From: an uncultured Alistipes sp.
GTDB taxonomy: Bacteria; Bacteroidota; Bacteroidia; Bacteroidales; Rikenellaceae
Direction of reading: 5' to 3'
DNA length: 9,208 bases
Assembly: GCA_947174575.1 (NCBI GenBank)
Contig: CAMWJM010000034.1
Coordinates: 1 to 9,208, forward strand
In this document: piece after piece, positions 6,933 to 9,208 of the stretch
How positions within the stretch are numbered: the first letter of the stretch is position 1
Layout of the letters: each line of letters begins with the position of its first letter
Program-made: the position numbers and the translations under genes
Notes under the pieces: model-generated
What the model saw: only the letters and a program-made list of their open reading frames with translations
What the model was told of the DNA's origin: nothing
The model's database searches: none

Positions 6933-7213
6933 CGCTTATTCGCATTTAGTTTATCGAGCAAATCCTTGACATCTTCGAGTTTGTAGTAGCATTTGTTGCC
7001 TATAGTACTATAAGGCAATCTGCCACTACTGCGTAGATATTGCAGCGTCCGTTTGGAGATGTGCAATAGACGGCAAACTTCCGTGTTGTCTATTCAGCCG
7101 CTTTCGGCGGCGGGATTGAAATGACGGTCGAGCCGTCGTACCGTGTCGGTCAGTCGGCAGGCGTAGGCATGCAGATTTACCCAAGCGCGCTCTTCGATTA
7201 AAAGGTAATTCAT
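6929..7213 (-). pseudogene. Helix-turn-helix (excisionase-like) gene with in-frame TGA
   Basis: Starting from the ATG at 7213, the frame gives MNYLLIEERAWVNLHAYACR and on to ...NPAAESG, meets TGA at 7096-7094 (codon 40), and continues in the same frame for 54 codons: IDNTEVCRLLHISKRTLQYL, then RSSGRLPYSTIGNKCYYKLE, then DVKDLLDKLNANKR and stop. This is the MerR/excisionase-type HTH common in Bacteroides conjugative elements (DNA-binding helix-turn-helix followed by a YY-containing wing). In relatives the residue before IDN/LDNQEVC is usually Trp, so TGA replaces TGG by one base change. No usable start codon follows the stop before the HTH. Without it the protein would be 94 residues, a normal length. 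The rest shows no decay. It is most likely a recent nonsense mutation; readthrough or a sequencing error are alternatives. It lies downstream of rteC, as expected for an RteC target. Confidence 0.8.
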
Positions 7214-7462
7214 CGTTGTTAGTTTTCAGTTAATAAATTCGATTTCGGTAGTTTGCGACTGATTTCACGTATCCCGAATCCGATTTGCTACTCGTTTCAT
7301 ACTTGATAAATTGGGTTTCGAGTGCAAGGTAAACCGGATTCTGCGAAGTTCTATTGAACTGGGATATGCCGATAGCTTGTGGTGTCGAAATGATACCGAT
7401 TGGCGTCGAACTACACGAAAAGCGCGGGACAGACAATAGTCCCGCACGGTTGGAAATAAGGG
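7214..7462 (-). other. Leader between rteC and the HTH gene
   Basis: 249 bases with no gene. It holds the rteC terminator at 7418-7445 and presumably the promoter of the HTH gene. In CTnDOT, RteC binds an inverted repeat upstream of the excision operon. The best candidate here is an imperfect pair, TTGCTACTCG (7285-7294) and CGAGTGCAA (7319-7327), one base bulged. No exact TAnnTTTG is seen. Two near-identical octamers, GTGTCGAA (7382-7389) and GCGTCGAA (7403-7410), are also present. Confidence 0.35.
7418..7445 (-). terminator. Likely terminator of rteC
   Basis: GCGGGAC (7424-7430) and GTCCCGC (7439-7445) pair perfectly around an 8-base loop. On the - strand the stem is followed by GCTTTT. 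It lies 17 bases after the rteC stop codon, so it separates rteC from the HTH gene and makes that gene an independent unit. Confidence 0.6.
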
Positions 7463-8056
7463 TTATTTGCGTCGCTTGCGTTCTTTTTCATCATCGCGCT
7501 GCATCCGCAGGTTCAAACGCTCTCGCATCTTGTCGAGAAAATAGGTACGGCTATCATTCTTGCGATGTTTCATATCAGTATAGGCTTTGTAACAATGGCT
7601 CTCCTTGATTTCTATTCCGAATAATCTACCAAAGAGAGCGAACAGCTCGTTGAGTGGTGCATTTCCGTCGTCGATGCAACGCATCTCCTGTAACCCATAA
7701 ATCAATTCGACCAACTCGACCAGCGTGCCAGTCCAGCGCATGCGCGTAGCAGGTGCTTCAGCCCGGCCTCTGTACCGGGCGAGCAGTTCCAGCTCCGTAT
7801 TGATATAACCGAGCGCTATCTCCAAGAAACGGTATTGTGCATTACGTGTTACAGCTTCGTCATCAGGAAAGTATTTTTGTAAAACATGCAATCGAATTCG
7901 GGTATAACGCAAAGTGCGGAAAACAACTATTCTATCTTGTTCTTCATTACAAAACGATTGCAAGGCTTTGTCGAATTCACGGAAGAGTTCCTCCGTAACG
8001 GCTTTCGTGGCGGCATCGACCAAATGATCCGCCGTAATATGATATGTCATAATCAT
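7463..8056 (-). CDS. rteC: RteC-family regulator of a conjugative element
   Basis: 197 residues, close to RteC of CTnDOT. The N-terminal half is helical; the C-terminal half carries the recognisable RteC block MRWTGTLVELVELIYGLQEM (about 106-125), then INELFALFGRLFGIEI-like helix at about 134-150 and a KHRKNDSRTYFLDKMRERL segment (about 163-181) with a basic tail. In CTnDOT, RteC is the transcription activator that turns on the excision genes; here it probably acted on the HTH gene downstream. All of the domain is present and the frame is intact. Start is either ATG 8056 or ATG 8050 (MIMTYH or MTYH), which I cannot separate. Partner genes rteA/rteB, integrase and transfer genes are absent from the window. 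Confidence 0.85.
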   Translation of the reverse strand: MIMTYHITADHLVDAATKAVTEELFREFDKALQSFCNEEQDRIVVFRTLRYTRIRLHVLQKYFPDDEAVTRNAQYRFLEIALGYINTELELLARYRGRAEAPATRMRWTGTLVELVELIYGLQEMRCIDDGNAPLNELFALFGRLFGIEIKESHCYKAYTDMKHRKNDSRTYFLDKMRERLNLRMQRDDEKERKRRK

Positions 8057-8185
8057 TCATCTTTTAAGTAATAAATTTCGTAGTTGCAATTCTTTGTTTG
8101 TGGTAAGAATCGACGGTGGAGATTTATTCCTTAAAAGATTATGAAGAAATCCGATTTGTCGGTTAGGTGCGGCCTACTACTTTTT

Positions 8186-9208
8186 TCAAGCCGGATGGAA
8201 TCTGTGCTCCTGTAACCATTGGAATGCAGAAAACAGTATCGGAACGACGAGAAGCAACGCGAAAGTTCCGACTATCATTCCGCCGATGGTGCCGACGGCC
8301 AGCGAACGGGAACCGTTGGAACCGACGTCCGAAGCGAATATCATCGGAAGCAGTCCGAAAATCATGGTCAGCGAGGTCATCAGAATGGGACGCAGACGGA
8401 CTTTGGCGGCCGACAATGCGGCAGAAACGATGCTTGCACCAGCCCGGCGGCGTTCCGAAGCGTATTCGGTCAGCAGAATAGCCGTTTTGGCGAGCAGTCC
8501 GATGAGCATGATGATGCCCGTCTGCATGTAGATGTTGTTCTCGATGCCGAACATACGTGCGAACAAGAAGCTGCCGGCCAGTCCGAACGGCACGGAGAGT
8601 ATGACGGCGAAAGGAATAAACAGACTTTCGTAGAGCGCGCACAAAATCAGATAGATGAATACGATGCAGATGCCGAATACCCGAACCGACGTATTGCCCG
8701 CCGAGGCCTCCTCGCGCGTCATGGCGCCGAACTCATAACCATAGCCCGCCGGAAGCGTCTCGGCCGCGACCTCGCGGATAGCCGCAATCGCCTGCCCGGA
8801 GCTGTATCCGGCAGCGGGTGCGCCGTTTATGGCGATCGACGGGAAAAGGTTGAAGCGGGACAACGCCTCGGCTCCGTAGACACGCGTCAGCGTGATATAC
8901 CGACTGACCGGCGACATCGCGCCCGACGGCGTGCGGACATAAATGCGGTCGAACGAGCGGGTATCGAGGCGATACTCGGGCGCAGCCTGCAACATGACGC
9001 GATAGAGCTTCGAGAAGCGGTTGATATTCGACGAATAAGAGCCTCCGATATAACCTCCGACAGCGTTGAGCACATCGGCGGGCGAGATGCCGTGACGCTT
9101 GCAGAGCGCGGCATCCACCTCGACACGGTATTGCGGATAGCGCGTGTCGAACAAGGTCTGCGCCCGTGCGATTTCGGGCCGTTCGTTCAGGGCTGCGATA
9201 AAGGACTG
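8186..9208 (-). CDS. RND family efflux transporter, permease subunit (C-terminal third)
   Basis: The frame runs off the right edge, with 340 residues visible of a usual ~1030. The first part is porter-domain sequence (RPEIARAQTLFDTRYPQYRV, GISPADVLNAVGGYIGGSY). Then come transmembrane helices 7-12: the ICIVFIYLILCALYESLFIP segment, FAVILSVPFGLAGSFLFA, the QTGIIMLIGLLAKTAILLTE block, the LRPILMTSLTMIFGLLPMIF block, and a final GGMIVGTFALLLVVPILFSA. This is the AcrB/HAE1 type, a proton-driven trimeric pump of drugs, bile salts or other amphiphiles that works with a membrane-fusion protein and an outer-membrane channel; those would be upstream, outside the window. The TTG at 9154 is an internal Leu codon, not a start. 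It ends 8 residues after the last helix region with a short tail (EHRFHPA). GC-rich, host-like. Confidence 0.95.
   Translation of the reverse strand, partial: QSFIAALNERPEIARAQTLFDTRYPQYRVEVDAALCKRHGISPADVLNAVGGYIGGSYSSNINRFSKLYRVMLQAAPEYRLDTRSFDRIYVRTPSGAMSPVSRYITLTRVYGAEALSRFNLFPSIAINGAPAAGYSSGQAIAAIREVAAETLPAGYGYEFGAMTREEASAGNTSVRVFGICIVFIYLILCALYESLFIPFAVILSVPFGLAGSFLFARMFGIENNIYMQTGIIMLIGLLAKTAILLTEYASERRRAGASIVSAALSAAKVRLRPILMTSLTMIFGLLPMIFASDVGSNGSRSLAVGTIGGMIVGTFALLLVVPILFSAFQWLQEHRFHPA

Larger units (their letters stand above)
6774..8160. mobile_element. Regulatory end or remnant of a Bacteroides-type conjugative element
   Basis: RteC followed by an excisionase-like HTH gene is characteristic of integrated conjugative elements in Bacteroidales. 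The block is AT-richer than the flanking rho cluster and RND gene, and its HTH gene is broken. No integrase, relaxase, Tra proteins or clear att repeats are visible, so I place the limits only by gene content; the lipoprotein unit to about 5784 may belong too. The 8057-8185 spacer before the RND gene holds a small CCGA/TCGG hairpin (about 8149-8162) and no recognisable promoter. Confidence 0.5.

Noticed and set aside
7094..7096. TGA read as Trp through an altered genetic code
   Set aside because: TGA ends other genes in the window (DUF488, RND transporter), so the code is standard.
7065..7111. Selenocysteine insertion (SECIS) at the in-frame TGA of the HTH gene
   Set aside because: A stem does follow the TGA, but its loop (AAGTTTG) lacks the usual bacterial SECIS features, and the family has Trp, not Cys or Sec, at this place.

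Overview
The window looks like a chromosomal segment of a GC-rich Bacteroidales, with Alistipes or another Rikenellaceae as my best guess. The reasons are protein style (Rho with a long disordered N-terminal insert, RteC, an S1/P1 nuclease), promoters of the TTTG / TAnnTTTG type instead of sigma-70 boxes, and few Shine-Dalgarno sites. The genus is inferred; no rRNA is present to confirm it.

Left part (1-4560, GC-rich, host-like). The 3' part of a secreted M23 peptidase with a C-terminal LysM domain runs rightwards and ends at 796. Facing it is a leftward cluster read from about 4665: rho, an exported S1/P1-type nuclease, a DUF488 protein and a dual-OB-domain protein. rho and the nuclease are 14 bases apart, and DUF488 and dual-OB are 4 bases apart. 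The 91-base gap between nuclease and DUF488 holds a curious two-copy repeat.

Middle (4560-5860). Upstream of rho there is a good Bacteroidota promoter (4672-4701). Just beyond it lies a strong leftward intrinsic terminator (4704-4739), entered directly from a possible 15-codon ORF. Together these look like an independent small transcript or a leader/attenuator ahead of rho. An ElaA-like GNAT acetyltransferase (4936-5370) reads rightwards and is followed by an 18-bp hairpin. The remaining ~490 bases to 5864 hold no convincing gene, but they include an element that is open in several frames and has its own -7-like box.

Right part (5790-8160, visibly AT-richer). This is a leftward accessory block: an RteC-family regulator, a helix-turn-helix gene broken by an in-frame TGA where the family has Trp, a 52-codon ORF joined to it by an ATGA overlap, a lipoprotein, and an unrecognised 91-residue protein followed by an intrinsic terminator. 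RteC plus this HTH type is the regulatory hallmark of Bacteroides conjugative elements. No integrase, relaxase or transfer gene is in view, so it is either the edge of an element or a decaying remnant. The lipoprotein and the small protein form a two-gene unit with their own promoter-like box and a palindrome; they are the least explained part of the window.

Right end (8186-9208). The C-terminal third of an RND (AcrB/HAE1-type) inner-membrane efflux transporter, read leftwards and cut by the window edge, marks the return to GC-rich host-like sequence.
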